This document shows positions 41,479 through 50,659 of a DNA stretch of 64,000 nucleotides, in pieces (the stretch's first letter is position 1; each line of letters opens with the position of its first letter). The stretch comes from a virus, in the IMG/VR virus record IMGVR_UViG_3300032246_000397, positions 1-64,000 of that record; one strand, 5' to 3'. Made by a program: the position numbers and the translations under genes. The notes under the pieces are model-generated. The model did not search any database, was not told where the DNA came from, and saw only the letters and a program-made list of their open reading frames with translations.

Positions 41479-41583
41479 TAGAATCAAGGGGTTACGCAAA
41501 AAAAGTGCATGAAACTTTAATAAAACGTAACCCCAGCTACCTAAAAAAAGTGTAGTAAACTACACAAAACGGGGGGCTGATGA
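41479..41583 (+). promoter_or_regulatory. Inverted-repeat array before the late module
   Basis: GGGGTTACG (41488-41496) and CGTAACCCC (41526-41534) form a perfect nine-base inverted repeat enclosing 29 bases. AAAAAAAGTG occurs twice, 45 bases apart. GTGTAG-TAAA-CTACAC (41550-41565) is a perfect palindrome just before the GNAT gene. Together they look like binding sites for a regulator of the late module, or an RNA structure ending the 45-residue gene. Confidence 0.6.
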
Positions 41584-42072
41584 ATGAAATTTACTGTAAG
41601 GAAGGTGGACATTCGGGTCCCTTCTGTTCAAACCACACTACTTTTTCTACAAAAGAAAATACTTCCGGCGGATACTCCGTACAAGCCAGACCGAGGACAT
41701 TGGTGGATTGCGTATGCAGAGGATGGAAAGCCTGTCGCCTTTGCGGGTTTGGTCCGCTCGATCAAATGGACAGATACAGGATATTTATGTAGAGCAGGTG
41801 TACTTGATAATTTTACTGGGCACGGTTTACAAAAGCGTTTAATATCTGTAAGAATACGGAAAGCAAAAGAGCTGGGTTGGAATTGGTTAATTACGGACAC
41901 TACAAATAACCCAGCTTCCTCTAATTCTCTTATTAGCACAGGATTTAAAATATATACTCCGGGGCAACCTTGGGGTTTTAAAAACGCAATCTACTGGAAA
42001 TATAAGGTTCAGCAAGATGCCGTACAAAGACGAGAACGTAAGAAAAGCGTATCACAAACTACAGAGCCATAA
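41584..42072 (+). CDS. GNAT-family acetyltransferase
   Basis: 162 residues with the GNAT order: beta-hairpin GHWWIAYAEDGKPVAFAGL (about 38-56), central strand GYLCRAGVLDNFTGHGLQKRL with an acetyl-CoA-loop-like G-x-G (about 66-86), and ITDTTNNPASSNSLISTGF near 103-121. The R/Q-x-x-G-x-G/A loop is imperfect but recognisable. The substrate is unknown; phage versions may modify host or virion proteins. Its 3' end overlaps the HNH gene by 56 bases. Confidence 0.8.
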   Translation: MKFTVRKVDIRVPSVQTTLLFLQKKILPADTPYKPDRGHWWIAYAEDGKPVAFAGLVRSIKWTDTGYLCRAGVLDNFTGHGLQKRLISVRIRKAKELGWNWLITDTTNNPASSNSLISTGFKIYTPGQPWGFKNAIYWKYKVQQDAVQRRERKKSVSQTTEP

Positions 42073-42364
42073 GTACTATTTAAAGAACAAAGAAAAAGTA
42101 TTAGCTGCAGTAAAAATACAAAGAGCATTGGGTAAAGCTAAGTGGGATATATTTAAACGCACGCTTAAGTGCACACAGTGCGAGTTCGCCCACCCAGCAG
42201 CACTAGACTTTCATCACAAAGACCCCAGCAAAAAAGAAAACCTAGTTAGCAAACTAGTCAGCAACGGTTGTTTTGCTGCGGCTATGAAAGAAGCTAAAAA
42301 GTGTATTGTGCTATGCGCCAACTGCCACCGGATACATCACCACAACGAGAATCATGCGGCATGA
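42017..42364 (+). CDS. HNH endonuclease
   Basis: 115 residues. CTQCEFAHPAALDFHHKDP (about 52-70) and CIVLCANCHRIHHH (about 96-109) give the two Cys pairs and the HH...N-H core of HNH nucleases. A basic helical N-terminus would grip DNA. HNH enzymes beside terminase genes commonly assist packaging (HK97 gp74 type), which fits here. The start lies 56 bases inside the GNAT gene; no clear later start keeps the basic helix. Confidence 0.88.
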   Translation: MPYKDENVRKAYHKLQSHKYYLKNKEKVLAAVKIQRALGKAKWDIFKRTLKCTQCEFAHPAALDFHHKDPSKKENLVSKLVSNGCFAAAMKEAKKCIVLCANCHRIHHHNENHAA

Positions 42365-42380
42365 TGGCATGATGGCATGA
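42355..42380 (+). repeat. Short tandem repeat GCATGATG
   Basis: GCATGATG is repeated head to tail nearly three times at the end of the HNH gene, just upstream of the terminase promoter. It could slip in length or bind a protein; too short to say more. Confidence 0.6.
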
Positions 42381-42394
42381 AAGTAAACAAATTC

Positions 42395-42423
42395 TTTACA
42401 ATAAACAGACAAATCTTTACAAT
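42395..42423 (+). promoter_or_regulatory. Late promoter TTTACA-N17-TACAAT, possibly leaderless transcript
   Basis: TTTACA (42395-42400), exact 17-base spacer, TACAAT (42418-42423). The -35 and -10 lie in two direct repeats of AAAT-TTTACAAT. The next ATG is at 42430, about where transcription should begin, and no Shine-Dalgarno is present, so the terminase mRNA may be leaderless. Confidence 0.7.
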
Positions 42424-42429
42424 CCGAAC

Positions 42430-42996
42430 ATGGATGCTTTAATACCCCAAATAGAAGAGAACATTCCCCTTCCCAAAAACGCTACCGAAGCGTTTCCTGA
42501 GCTCACACCCCAAGAAGAATTAAACATGCGGGCTAATGTAGTGAAGCTAATGTCTGATTTAACGGGCCAACCTATTGCTCCAACGCAAGAAAACATTAAA
42601 GAAGCTAAAGAATTAGCTGTGCAAATGGCAGAAAACCCCAAATATCGCCCAGAATTTGGTAAATACCCTAATGAAACGCTTGCTATGCTAGCTGGCATGG
42701 TAGCCCAGATGAATGTAAGCATAGTAGATCAGCTTTCTGACCTAAAAACCTACGTAGTTAACAACTTAGTAAGCTCCGTAGAGGCTTCTAAGGACGTAAA
42801 AACCAAAATTGCGGCACTTCGGGCGCTTGGAGAGGTAGATGGGGTTGATGCGTTCAAGAAAAGAACCGAAATTACCCACAAAATTCAGACTATGGAAGAG
42901 GTTGAGACTGAATTAATGACTCTTTTAGACGAAGTTGAGGGTAAATACATAGATGTAGAGGCAAAAGAGCTACTAGACAAAGAAAATAATGACTAG
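42430..42996 (+). CDS. Putative small terminase subunit
   Basis: 188 residues, acidic and helical. It lies directly before the large terminase gene and overlaps it by 8 bases, the usual place for the DNA-recognition subunit. It has no clear HTH by eye, although about residues 25-65 could hold one. Identification rests on context and size only. Confidence 0.65.
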   Translation: MDALIPQIEENIPLPKNATEAFPELTPQEELNMRANVVKLMSDLTGQPIAPTQENIKEAKELAVQMAENPKYRPEFGKYPNETLAMLAGMVAQMNVSIVDQLSDLKTYVVNNLVSSVEASKDVKTKIAALRALGEVDGVDAFKKRTEITHKIQTMEEVETELMTLLDEVEGKYIDVEAKELLDKENND

Positions 42997-44521
42997 TACT
43001 ACCCTAAAACTGTCTCAAGAGCAGCTATTTAAGCTGCGACAACTAGTAAAAAACCCTAAAACTCCCGATGCAATTAAACGAAAAGCAAAGGACTTATTAG
43101 CTAAATATGACGAATTTCTCACCCAAGAACGAGGAAGAATATCCTTTTTGGATTTTGTTAAACACGTATACCCAGGCTATAAGGTCGGGGCACATCACCT
43201 CAAACTGGCTCAAATTTTTGAAGAAATTGCTGCAGGAAAGAAAAAACGTGTCATTGTTAATATTGCTCCGCGACACGGTAAGTCTGAGCTCATTTCCTAT
43301 CTGGCCCCTGCCTGGTTTCTTGGAAAGTATCCGCAAAAGAAAATTATCATGGGTTCCCATACAGCGGATCTGGCTGTTAACTTTGGACGCCGTGTTAGGA
43401 ACCTTGTGGGTTCAGAACCGTATAAAACAATTTTTCCGCAGGTAGAACTACAGGCTGACAGTAAATCGGCATCACGTTGGGGAACAAATTTTAATGGAGA
43501 GTACTTTGCTATTGGTGTGGGCGGTGCTTTGGCTGGACGTGGTGCTGATCTTTTTATCATTGATGATCCTCATAGCGAGCAGGATGCTAAGACTGGGCGG
43601 GCTGAAGTTTTTTTACCTGCTTGGGAGTGGTTTCAGTCTGGTCCTTTGCAACGCCTTATGCCTGGGGGCGCTATTATTATTGTCATGACTCGATGGAGTA
43701 AACTTGACTTAACCGGACAAATAGTAAAACAACAAGAAAACAACGACGAAGTTGACAAATGGGAAGTCATTGAATTTCCTGCAATTAAAGACGATGGCGA
43801 GAGCCTTTGGCCCGAGTTTTGGCCTGTTGAAGAGTTGTTAGCAAAGAAAGCAGCACTTGACATAAGGTATTGGAATGCTCAGTACATGCAAAATCCAGTG
43901 TCTGAAGAAGGTGCTCTGATTAAACGGGAGTGGTGGAACGTATGGGACAAAGACGACCCGCCAAATTGTGAATTTATTATCATGTCGCTAGACGCGGCTC
44001 AGGAGGCTACAAACCGTGCGGACTACAATGCGCTCACGACGTGGGGCGTCTTCTTTAACGAAGAGGTCAACAACTACAACATCATACTCCTCAACGCGAT
44101 TAAAAAACGACTGGAGTTTCCAGAACTCAAAAAGCTTGTTCTTGAAGAGTATAAAGAATGGCAACCAGATGCGTTCATGGTTGAAAAGAAGTCCAATGGG
44201 GCGGCACTCTATCAAGAGCTCAGACGTATGGGTATACCGGTCGGGGAGTTCACACCTGGCAAAGGGCAAGATAAAATCGCTCGCGTTAATGCTGTCTCTG
44301 ATTTGTTCTCGGGAGGCGTCGTCTGGGCGCCGGAACACCGCTGGGCAAAGGAAGTGATTGAGGAGTGTAATGATTTTCCTAGCGGATTAAACGACGATCT
44401 GGTAGACTCTACTACATTAGCTCTGTTAAGATTCAGACAAGGTGGATTCATTCGCCTTCCAAATGACGAACCAGAAGAAGATTTCTTGTACAAGTACCGC
44501 AAAAAAGCGGCGTACTATTAA
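42989..44521 (+). CDS. terL: Terminase large subunit
   Basis: 510 residues. ATPase domain: Walker A APRHGKSE (93-100), Walker B LFIIDDPHS (188-196) and coupling motif VMTRW (232-236). Nuclease domain: first acidic strand IIMSLDAAQ (D335) followed by TNRADYNALTTWG. The protein powers DNA packaging into the prohead through the portal and cuts the concatemer. Length is typical. The packaging strategy cannot be read directly, but apparent circular permutation would suit headful cutting. Confidence 0.95.
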   Translation: MTSTTLKLSQEQLFKLRQLVKNPKTPDAIKRKAKDLLAKYDEFLTQERGRISFLDFVKHVYPGYKVGAHHLKLAQIFEEIAAGKKKRVIVNIAPRHGKSELISYLAPAWFLGKYPQKKIIMGSHTADLAVNFGRRVRNLVGSEPYKTIFPQVELQADSKSASRWGTNFNGEYFAIGVGGALAGRGADLFIIDDPHSEQDAKTGRAEVFLPAWEWFQSGPLQRLMPGGAIIIVMTRWSKLDLTGQIVKQQENNDEVDKWEVIEFPAIKDDGESLWPEFWPVEELLAKKAALDIRYWNAQYMQNPVSEEGALIKREWWNVWDKDDPPNCEFIIMSLDAAQEATNRADYNALTTWGVFFNEEVNNYNIILLNAIKKRLEFPELKKLVLEEYKEWQPDAFMVEKKSNGAALYQELRRMGIPVGEFTPGKGQDKIARVNAVSDLFSGGVVWAPEHRWAKEVIEECNDFPSGLNDDLVDSTTLALLRFRQGGFIRLPNDEPEEDFLYKYRKKAAYY

Positions 44522-44530
44522 GGATAGATT

Positions 44531-47041
44531 ATGGCAATAGATAAAGCAATAGGGCAAGCTCCGTTAGGGATAAGTCAGTTACCCGAAGATATGATGGGAG
44601 ACGAACCTGCTTTAGAAATTACTATTGAAGATCCAGAGTCCGTAGAAATTGGTATTGATGGTAAGCCGCTATTAAAAATAGAACAAGACGAAGAAGACGA
44701 CTTTAGTAAAAACCTTGCTGAAGAAATGAGTGATTCTAAATTAGCAAGTTTGGCGTCAACTCTTGTAGAAGACTATGATAATGATGTCTCAGCTCGTAAA
44801 GACTGGATACAAACATATGTGGATGGCTTAGAACTCCTGGGTCTTAAAATTGAAGAACGTAGTGAACCGTGGGAAGGCGCTTGTGGGGTTTACCATCCAC
44901 TCCTATCAGAAGCACTAGTTAAATTCCAAGCCGAAACAATGATGGCTACGTTTCCTGCAATGGGACCAGTTAAGACTCATGTTGTTGGCAAAGAAACCCC
45001 AGAAAGTAAAGCTGCGGCGGAACGTGTTCAAGAAGATATGAACTTCCAATTAATGGATGTAATGTCTGAGTACAGACCCGAGCATGAGCGCCTTTTATGG
45101 GGTTTGGGTTTAGCAGGCAATGCGTTTAAAAAAGTTTATTACGATGCTTATCTTTGTCGTCAGGTAGCTATGTTCTGCCCAGCAGAAGATGTTGTTGTCC
45201 CCTATGGTTCTTCTAGCTTAGAGTCAGCAGAGCGCGTTACGCACGTCATGCGTAAGACAGAGAACGATATCAATCGCTTGATCCATGAAGGTTTTTACCG
45301 AGACGTTGACTTGGGTGAACCGGTTAATACGATGGATGAGGTAGAAAAGAAAATTGCAGAGAAGTTAGGGTTTAGAGCAACTACAGATGACCGCTATAAA
45401 TTATTAGAGATGCACGTTGACCTTGATTTAGAAGGTTATGAGCATACGGACGAAGAGACGGGCAAGCCTACGGGCGTAGCATTACCGTACGTTGTCACAA
45501 TAGAGAAAGGAACTAACAATGTTCTTGCTATTAGAAGAAATTGGAATCCTAATGATAAAGCTTGTAAAAAGCGTAATCACTTTGTGCACTACGGATATAT
45601 ACCGGGCTTTGGTTTTTATCATTTTGGTCTCATCCATCTTATTGGCGCTTTTGCTAAATCAGGTACTTCCATCATTCGTCAGCTGGTTGATGCAGGGACA
45701 CTTAGCAACTTGCCAGGTGGCTTTAAGACCCGTGGGTTGCGAGTAAAAGGTGACGACACCCCCATTGCCCCCGGTGAGTTTAGGGATGTTGACGTACCAT
45801 CAGGCGCCATGCGTGACAACATCATGCCGCTTCCGTATAAAGAACCCAGCCAAGTTCTCTTTGCTTTATTACAAAATATTGTAGAAGAAGGCCGCAAGTT
45901 TGCAGGCGCAGCAGATTTACAAATTTCCGATATGTCAGCGTCAGCCCCAGTTGGTACGACGTTAGCAGTATTAGAACGTACATTAAAAACGATGAGTGCG
46001 GTGCAAGCGCGTATCCACTACTCAATGAAGCAAGAGTTCCAGCTTCTAAAAGAAATTATTCAAGAATACACGCCAGAGGATTATCAGTTCACACCAGAAC
46101 AAGGTAGTCGTAAAGCAAAACAGTCTGACTACGACATGGCGTACGTGATTCCGGTGTCCGATCCCAACGCGGCTACTATGGCGCAAAAAGTAGTTCAGTA
46201 TCAAGCTGCCCTACAACTAGCACAGACAGCACCGCAGTTATATGACTTACCGCAATTACATCGTCAAATGCTAGACGTGTTGGGAATCAAAAATTACCAA
46301 AAGCTTATACCGCTGCAAGAAGATATGAAACCGCGTGACCCCGTGTCCGAGAACCAATACATGCTTACTGGTAAACCTGTCAAAGCGTTTATTTATCAAG
46401 ACCATAAAGCTCACATTGCAGTTCACATGGGCGCAGCGCAAGACCCACATATTATGCAGTTGGTTGGTCAAAATCCACAGATGGCGCAACAGATTCAAGC
46501 AGCGTTATCCGCGCACGTAGCTGAGCATTTAGGCATGGAATATCGCAAGCAGATGGAAGAAACTATGGGCGTGACATTGCCCCCATTCCTTGAAGCAGAT
46601 GAAGATGACCAAGAGGAAATTGATCCGCAAATGGAAATCCAGATGTCTCAATACGCTGCAAGAGCATCACAACAACTATTGCAACAGCACCAACAAGAAG
46701 CTCAGCAACAGAAAAATGCTCAAGCATCACAAGACCCACTTATTCAGATTCAACAACAAGAAGTTCAACTTAAAACACAAGATTTGCAACGCAAGATTGC
46801 TAAAGATCAAGCTGACAATATGCTTAAAGCACAACAGCAAGAAATTGAACGCGAGCGTATTAGAGCTCAACAACAAGCCGCAGGTGCGCAAACAGCTGCA
46901 AAACTTATGGGTGATGAATTAAACCGTCGAGGTAATCACCATCTAGAAGGCAAAAAAGCGGGAATTGAGATACTTAAAACCCATCACAAGAACGCACAAC
47001 AACAGGCTAAATCCCAAAGGGAGGAGCCAAAGAAAGGGTAA
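44531..47041 (+). CDS. Portal protein
   Basis: 836 residues, nine bases after terL. The centre has the portal-family texture of environmental short-tailed phages (GVYHPLLSEALVKFQAE near 118, CPAEDVVVPYGSSS near 219). The C-terminal 130 residues are Gln-rich helices (QQQEVQLKTQDLQRK), as in barrel-forming crowns. Twelve copies would form the DNA channel at one capsid vertex. The length is large for the family because of the Gln-rich tail. Confidence 0.88.
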   Translation: MAIDKAIGQAPLGISQLPEDMMGDEPALEITIEDPESVEIGIDGKPLLKIEQDEEDDFSKNLAEEMSDSKLASLASTLVEDYDNDVSARKDWIQTYVDGLELLGLKIEERSEPWEGACGVYHPLLSEALVKFQAETMMATFPAMGPVKTHVVGKETPESKAAAERVQEDMNFQLMDVMSEYRPEHERLLWGLGLAGNAFKKVYYDAYLCRQVAMFCPAEDVVVPYGSSSLESAERVTHVMRKTENDINRLIHEGFYRDVDLGEPVNTMDEVEKKIAEKLGFRATTDDRYKLLEMHVDLDLEGYEHTDEETGKPTGVALPYVVTIEKGTNNVLAIRRNWNPNDKACKKRNHFVHYGYIPGFGFYHFGLIHLIGAFAKSGTSIIRQLVDAGTLSNLPGGFKTRGLRVKGDDTPIAPGEFRDVDVPSGAMRDNIMPLPYKEPSQVLFALLQNIVEEGRKFAGAADLQISDMSASAPVGTTLAVLERTLKTMSAVQARIHYSMKQEFQLLKEIIQEYTPEDYQFTPEQGSRKAKQSDYDMAYVIPVSDPNAATMAQKVVQYQAALQLAQTAPQLYDLPQLHRQMLDVLGIKNYQKLIPLQEDMKPRDPVSENQYMLTGKPVKAFIYQDHKAHIAVHMGAAQDPHIMQLVGQNPQMAQQIQAALSAHVAEHLGMEYRKQMEETMGVTLPPFLEADEDDQEEIDPQMEIQMSQYAARASQQLLQQHQQEAQQQKNAQASQDPLIQIQQQEVQLKTQDLQRKIAKDQADNMLKAQQQEIERERIRAQQQAAGAQTAAKLMGDELNRRGNHHLEGKKAGIEILKTHHKNAQQQAKSQREEPKKG

Positions 47042-47236
47042 ATGATGGACAAAAATCTAGATTATCTTCTAGAACAATATAAAGATCGGATGGCATATCT
47101 TTCACAACAGTTAGCTGCTGGGAATTGTCCTTCGATTGAAGAGTATCGCTACATGTGTGGTCAAATTCGAGGTCTCGAGGCTGCATGTGCAATTATTGTA
47201 GACCTCAAAGAAAGAATGGAAAATTCAGATGACTGA
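47042..47236 (+). CDS. Small helical protein beside portal
   Basis: 64 residues (ATGATG start, either codon possible). Pattern YKDRMAYLSQQLAAGNC, EEYRYMCGQIRGLEAA is a small helical hairpin I recognise from many phages at this position, without known function. Overlaps the next gene by 8 bases. Confidence 0.75.
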   Translation: MMDKNLDYLLEQYKDRMAYLSQQLAAGNCPSIEEYRYMCGQIRGLEAACAIIVDLKERMENSDD

Positions 47237-47639
47237 AACATTGGATTTAAACCTAGCAGTTGATTTATCAGCTGTGATGGACAAGAGTAGTGAAGAGAAA
47301 GGCAAACAGCTCCCTAAACCGACTGGATACAGGATTCTTTGTGCTATTCCCGAAGCAGAAAAGGAATATGACAGTGGCTTACTAAAAGCCGATGAAACCT
47401 TAAGGTACGATGAACTTTTAACCACAGTGCTATTTGTTGTGGATTTAGGTCCAGATTGCTATAAAGACCCAGAGCGTTACCCAACTGGCCCTTGGTGCAA
47501 ACAAGGTGATTTTATTCTAGTACGCCCCAATGCAGGAACCCGCCTAATAATTCATGGACGAGAGTTTAGGATTATTAACGACGATTCTGTTGAAGGCACA
47601 GTAGATGATCCACGCGGCATTAAACGTAAAACAGTATAG
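47229..47639 (+). CDS. GroES-like co-chaperonin
   Basis: 136 residues. Residues about 30-125 follow the Cpn10 beta-barrel: PTGYRILCAIPEAEKE, a mobile-loop-like stretch (EKEYDSGLLKADETLRYD), VLFVVDLGPDCY, the KQGDFILVRPNAGTRL strand and GREFRIINDDSVEGTV. Phages such as T4 (gp31) use their own GroES-like lid to fold the capsid protein with host GroEL. Its position between portal and scaffold supports the same role here. Confidence 0.8.
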   Translation: MTETLDLNLAVDLSAVMDKSSEEKGKQLPKPTGYRILCAIPEAEKEYDSGLLKADETLRYDELLTTVLFVVDLGPDCYKDPERYPTGPWCKQGDFILVRPNAGTRLIIHGREFRIINDDSVEGTVDDPRGIKRKTV

Positions 47640-47648
47640 GAGCTATAA

Positions 47649-48623
47649 ATGAACGAAGAATTTAAATTTCCTGATGAGTTTGAGGAAGAATCTAAGGGTA
47701 AACCCGAAGTAAAAATTGAGGTTGAAGAAGGCTCATTAGACGTTGATATTGATATTATTGACGATACCCCGCCAGAAGACCGTGACCGTGAACCTGTACC
47801 AGAAACCGTTAAAGAAGAACTTGAGACTGTAGATAGTTCAAAAGAGTATTCTAAAAACGTAAAGGAAAAGTTTACACAATACAAAAAAGCTTGGCACGAA
47901 GAGCGCAGGGCTAAAGAAGCCGCCTTGCGTGAGCAAGAAGAAGCTTTAACGATGGCGCAGAAAATACTCGACGAGAACAAAAAACTCAAAGATATGCTCC
48001 ATAGCGGCGAAAAAGAGTTAATTAATACTTATCAAACTTCTGCTGAATTAGAGTTGGATAAAGCAAGAAAGAATTACAGAGAGGCTTATGATTCTGGTGA
48101 TTCTGAGAAGCTTTTAGATGCTCAAGAAGAAATGATGAAAGCTCAATTAAAACTTGACAGAGCAAAAAATTTCAAACCTACTGTACAAAATCCTGAAAAT
48201 GATGTACAAATACAGGTGAAGCAACCTCAGCAAGTTGCGCAAGAAAATAAAGTTGCTGAATGGGTAGGCCGCAATTCATGGTTTGTTGACCCTAATAAAA
48301 AGTCAATGAAACGTTTTGCAGAAGGCGTACACGAAGATTTAGCTGAAAAATATGGGCGTAGTTTTGTCGGTAGCGACGAGTACTACAAACAGATTGATAA
48401 AGAAGTACAACGCAGATTCCCCGAAGAATTTGACGACATTGAAGTAAAAAACGAAGAGGAAGAAAAACCTCAACGTACAAAATTAAGCACGGTGGTAGCT
48501 CCCGCAAAGCGTAGTACGTCTTCTAAGAGAATAGTGCTAAGTAAAACGCAGGTGGCGTTAGCCAAAAAACTTGGTTTAACCCCAGAGCAATATGCCCGTG
48601 AACAAATTAAATTGGAGGCCTAA
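47649..48623 (+). CDS. Capsid scaffolding protein
   Basis: 324 residues. Very acidic N-terminus, long coiled coil (about 75-180, KAWHEERRAKEAALREQEE), and a basic C-terminal helix (SKTQVALAKKLGLTPEQY) that would bind the capsid protein. Composition and position two genes before the capsid gene are those of scaffolds. No protease motif is visible. Confidence 0.82.
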   Translation: MNEEFKFPDEFEEESKGKPEVKIEVEEGSLDVDIDIIDDTPPEDRDREPVPETVKEELETVDSSKEYSKNVKEKFTQYKKAWHEERRAKEAALREQEEALTMAQKILDENKKLKDMLHSGEKELINTYQTSAELELDKARKNYREAYDSGDSEKLLDAQEEMMKAQLKLDRAKNFKPTVQNPENDVQIQVKQPQQVAQENKVAEWVGRNSWFVDPNKKSMKRFAEGVHEDLAEKYGRSFVGSDEYYKQIDKEVQRRFPEEFDDIEVKNEEEEKPQRTKLSTVVAPAKRSTSSKRIVLSKTQVALAKKLGLTPEQYAREQIKLEA

Positions 48624-48625
48624 AA

Positions 48626-49075
48626 ATGGCAACAAACAGACTACAACGTGAATTAGAAAGTCGTACCCAACAGGAACGCCCTAAGCAGTGGCAGCTTCCA
48701 GAGTTACTTCCAGAACCTGATAAACAGGCTGGTTTTTCTTATCGTTGGATTCGTGTTTCTACACTTAATGCTGCTGACCCACGTAACTTATCCGCAAAGA
48801 TGAGAGAAGGTTGGGAGCCAGTAAGAATAGAAGAACAACCGAAATTTCAACTGCTAGCTGATCCTAATAGTCGCTTTAAGGACAATATTGAGATTGGCGG
48901 GTTATTGCTTTGCAAGACTCCAACTGAATTTGTGGAACAACGGAATGCTCATTTCCAAAAACAATCACAAAACCAGACGGAAGCTGTAGACAATAATTTG
49001 ATGCGCCAAAGTGACCCACGGATGCCTCTCTTTACTGAGCGAAAATCAACAAGTACCTTTGGTTCTGGTTCATAA
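48626..49075 (+). CDS. Head-module protein of unknown function
   Basis: 149 residues, GGAGG before the ATG. Contains RWIRVSTLNAADPRNLSAKM and GWEPVRIEEQP, a pattern I know from small proteins next to capsid genes in environmental phages. Possibly a minor head component. Helical C-terminus rich in Gln. Confidence 0.75.
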   Translation: MATNRLQRELESRTQQERPKQWQLPELLPEPDKQAGFSYRWIRVSTLNAADPRNLSAKMREGWEPVRIEEQPKFQLLADPNSRFKDNIEIGGLLLCKTPTEFVEQRNAHFQKQSQNQTEAVDNNLMRQSDPRMPLFTERKSTSTFGSGS

Positions 49076-49094
49076 ATTTAACTAGGAGTTACAA

Positions 49095-49709
49095 ATGGCT
49101 TATCCTACCGTTTCAGGCCCTTACGGGTTTCAGCCGATCAATTTGGTCGGTGGTCAGGTATTTGCTGGTTCTACTCGCTTAATTCCCATCGCTTCAGGCT
49201 CTGGCACATCAATTTTTTACGGTGATGTCGTACGTCTAAACACAGGTGGTACATTAAGCAAAGTTTCAACCACAGCTACCGCAACCGACGCAGTTGGTAT
49301 TTTCTTGGGTTGTCAGTTTACAAACCCAACTACCAAACAATTGTTACAACAACAGTATTATCCAGCTAGCACAGTGGCTTCTGACATTCAAGCTTTTGTT
49401 TTAGATGATCCAGATGCTCTGTTCAAAGTAGCGGTAACAGCTGCTGGTGCATCAACAATCTCTGGCGTTACTCGTGCCGCAGTTGGTCAAAACACAGCTT
49501 TAATCTTGACTGCTGGTAGCACAACTACAGGCGACTCACTTGCTTCTGTATCTGCAACAACTGGCGCCGGAACTGCTGTTCCAATGCGTATCGTTGACGT
49601 AGTTCCAGAGACTGTAAATGCGTCAGGTTCATACACAGAAGTGATCGTTAAGTTCAACTTTGGTGTTCACACATACTACAGTGCTGCTGGCGTAGCAACT
49701 GCAGCCTAA
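49095..49709 (+). CDS. Probable head decoration / minor capsid protein
   Basis: 204 residues, AGGAG before the ATG. Begins MAYPTVSGPYGFQPINLVGG, then beta-rich Thr/Ala/Gly sequence typical of surface-exposed virion proteins. Location directly before the major capsid gene suggests a decoration protein; not proven. Confidence 0.75.
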   Translation: MAYPTVSGPYGFQPINLVGGQVFAGSTRLIPIASGSGTSIFYGDVVRLNTGGTLSKVSTTATATDAVGIFLGCQFTNPTTKQLLQQQYYPASTVASDIQAFVLDDPDALFKVAVTAAGASTISGVTRAAVGQNTALILTAGSTTTGDSLASVSATTGAGTAVPMRIVDVVPETVNASGSYTEVIVKFNFGVHTYYSAAGVATAA

Positions 49710-49722
49710 TAGGAGCTAAATA

Positions 49723-50637
49723 ATGGCTATTTCACGCGCACAACTATTAAAAGAGCTCCTTCCGGGTTTGAACGCTTTGTTCGGACTTGAGTATGCTCGC
49801 TATGGTGAAGAGCACAAAGAGATCTACGAAACTGAGACCTCTGAGCGTTCTTTTGAAGAAGAAACCAAATTGTCAGGCTTTACAGCTGCTCCAGTCAAAA
49901 ACGAAGGTTCTGCTATTCGTTACGACAACGGGCAAGAAGCATGGACTGCACGTTACAACCACGAAACCATTGCAATGGGCTTCAGCTTAACTGAAGAAGC
50001 TATTGAAGATAACTTGTATGACTCATTGTCTGCTCGTTACACCAAAGGTCTCGCGCGTTCTATGGCGTACACCAAGCAAGTAAAAGCTGCTGCAGTTATT
50101 AACAACGGATTTACCGCTTCTGCCGCTTATTACGGTGGTGATGGCGTTCCTTTGTTCTCAACAGCACACCCATTGGTTTCTGGCGGTACAAACAGCAACA
50201 CACAGACAACTATGACTGATTTAAATGAGACTTCTTTGGAAGCCGCCGTTATTCAGATCGCTGGTTGGACTGATGAGCGTGGTTTGTTAATCGCTGCTAA
50301 ACCTCGTAAATTGATTGTTCCACCTAACCTCATGTTCGTTGCAACTCGTTTGCTCGAGACTGAATTACGTGTTGGTACAACCGATAACGACATTAACGCT
50401 ATTAAGAACAATGGTTCTATCCCTGAAGGCTACACAGTTAATCACTTCCTAACCGACACAAACGGCTGGTATTTGACTACTGACGTACCTAACGGCATGA
50501 AACATTTCGTTCGCACCCCATTGAGCAATTCTATGGATGGTGACTTTGACACAGGTAACGTTCGTTACAAGTCTCGTGAGCGTTATTCTTTCGGTTGGTC
50601 TGATCCACTCGGAATGTGGGGATCACAAGGCGCCTAA
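49723..50637 (+). CDS. Major capsid protein, HK97 fold (Mu gpT-like)
   Basis: 304 residues. The N-terminal arm is helical (residues 1-60), followed by FTAAPVKNEG and the family-typical GDGVPLFSTAHPLVSGG with TNSN (about 139-158). DERGLLIAAKPRKLIVPPNLMF and YSFGWSDP complete the Mu-like head-subunit pattern. Strong AGGAG site. A terminator follows 22 bases after the stop, so the capsid gene ends a transcript, as expected for a highly expressed gene. Confidence 0.9.
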   Translation: MAISRAQLLKELLPGLNALFGLEYARYGEEHKEIYETETSERSFEEETKLSGFTAAPVKNEGSAIRYDNGQEAWTARYNHETIAMGFSLTEEAIEDNLYDSLSARYTKGLARSMAYTKQVKAAAVINNGFTASAAYYGGDGVPLFSTAHPLVSGGTNSNTQTTMTDLNETSLEAAVIQIAGWTDERGLLIAAKPRKLIVPPNLMFVATRLLETELRVGTTDNDINAIKNNGSIPEGYTVNHFLTDTNGWYLTTDVPNGMKHFVRTPLSNSMDGDFDTGNVRYKSRERYSFGWSDPLGMWGSQGA

Positions 50638-50659
50638 TTGGTTCCTTGGTTTTACTAAA

